Below, piece by piece: positions 61,289 through 61,818 of a DNA stretch of 61,818 bases. This DNA comes from Microbispora rosea (GTDB taxonomy: Bacteria; Actinomycetota; Actinomycetes; Streptosporangiales; Streptosporangiaceae). How positions within the stretch are numbered: position 1 is the first letter of the stretch; each line of letters opens with the position of its first letter. The stretch spans positions 1-61,818 of the forward strand of contig NZ_FTNI01000041.1 in NCBI RefSeq assembly GCF_900156315.1. Direction: 5' to 3'. The notes beneath the pieces were generated by a model. That model did not search any database and had not been told where the DNA came from. It worked only from the letters and a program-made list of their open reading frames with translations. Made by a program: the position numbers and the translations under genes.

Positions 61289-61383
61289 GCTTAACCGGTC
61301 GTTATCAAGACACGCTTGACGGTCGCGCGGGATCCTGCTCGCTACACGAAGTGGCCGGGTCGGGTTCCGCGAGGGTGGCGAGC

Positions 61384-61818
61384 GTGGATCAGCAGGCGTT
61401 GGTGGAGTACCGGTATCGGGCGGTGCGTGAGGTGCGGGCGGGCTCGCCGATCGGAGAGGTCGCAGCTCGGTATGGGACCTCGCGGCAGTCGGTGCACACC
61501 TGGCGGCAGCGATTCCAGCAAGAAGGCCTGCCGGGGCTGGCCGATCGGTCGCGGCGGCCCCGCACCAGCCCGACCCGCCTGCCGGCTGAGATCGAGGCGT
61601 TGATCTGCGAGATGCGACGGCAGCACCCCCGGTGGGGCGCTCAGCGGATTGCCCATGAGCTCGGTGCGTGTGATCTGGAGCGGGTGCCAGGCCGGGCGAC
61701 GGTGCACCGTGTGCTGGCCCGCAACGGGCTCGTCGTCACCCAGCAGCAGGAGCACAAGCGCACCTACCGGCGCTGGCAGCGCGAAGCGCCGATGCACCTG
61801 TGGCAGCTCGATCTGGTC
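61384..61818 (+). CDS. IS481-family transposase, 5' part (cut by window edge)
   Basis: 145 codons from GTG 61384 that run off the window. The N-terminal helix-turn-helix reads GEVAARYGTSRQSVHTWRQRF, then GLADRSRRPRTSPTRLP and RWGAQRIAHELG, and it enters the DDE core at WQLDLV (first Asp). Left-end inverted repeat not identified in the 60 bp before the start. Confidence 0.9.
   Translation, partial: MDQQALVEYRYRAVREVRAGSPIGEVAARYGTSRQSVHTWRQRFQQEGLPGLADRSRRPRTSPTRLPAEIEALICEMRRQHPRWGAQRIAHELGACDLERVPGRATVHRVLARNGLVVTQQQEHKRTYRRWQREAPMHLWQLDLV

Noticed and set aside
1..61818. CRISPR arrays, rRNA genes, riboswitches
   Set aside because: No regularly spaced repeats, no rRNA sequence and no recognisable riboswitch core were seen.

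Overview
The window is high-GC actinobacterial DNA. The mix of genes (RsmA/TatD/MetG block, RsmI next to a mycobacterial-type protein O-mannosyltransferase, SepX/GlpR-like divisome protein with a MoeA/GalU block, DUF397 plus Scr1-type XRE regulators, LysM-BTAD pilus regulator, many TetR/MarR/WYL/LysR/AraC regulators) suggests a filamentous actinomycete. A Streptosporangiales-type genome is my best guess; this is inference without a database search.

The left part (about 1-36.4 kb) is mostly chromosomal. It opens with a secreted trypsin-like protease whose upstream region carries a perfect CRP/GlxR-type palindrome, then a TetR/DinB-like divergent pair with two operator copies, then rsmA-tatD-metG. 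Next come glycosylation genes (a GT2 synthase, a GT-C membrane transferase, rsmI and a PMT). A patch of regulators and enzymes follows (CBM2 fragment, VOC/WYL pair, amidohydrolase, orphan sensor kinase, broken oxidoreductase, BBE-type flavoenzyme, SDR, F420-type reductase, LysR), then tRNA-Ala(CGC). A second conserved block follows: sepX/glpR-like, GNAT, mogA/moaB, moaC, moeA/glp, galU, 5-formyl-THF cyclo-ligase, a K+/H+ antiporter with a probable CTG start, an FmdB zinc ribbon, MTA phosphorylase, and a CpaB-like SAF gene interrupted by one in-frame TGA. MarR, DUF1801 and an M15 peptidase end this part.

At 36.45 kb a tRNA-Arg(CCT) marks the edge of an accessory region. Directly behind it lie the C-terminal remnant of a large serine recombinase and a truncated, frameshifted thiopeptide/lanthipeptide-type protein (LanB C-terminal domain plus FxLD-type methyltransferase). 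Then follow a TPR-like protein, NUDIX and P-loop kinase genes, a lower-GC islet (DUF397, Scr1-like XRE regulator, a small protein convergent with a Phd antitoxin, a three-TM membrane protein) and an IS1380 transposase.

From 47.9 to 57.8 kb runs a compact Tad/Flp-type pilus locus on the plus strand: lipoprotein, a frameshifted secreted PKD-like protein, CpaB/RcpC, a TadZ/CpaE-like ATPase with deviant P-loop, TadA/CpaF, TadB, TadC, a Flp-like pilin, three TadE/F/G-like pseudopilins and a 909-residue membrane LysM-BTAD protein. Most of these genes overlap by 4 bp. The operon ends in a set of hairpins (one pair resembling tRNA anticodon and T arms) and a terminator. The right end holds a DUF4365 nuclease-like gene, an APH-type kinase, a TPR regulator-like gene and the start of an IS481-type transposase cut by the window edge.

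The main theme besides the pilus locus is gene decay at junctions. At least eight broken or truncated genes can be read directly, several lying at points where two unrelated remnants meet.
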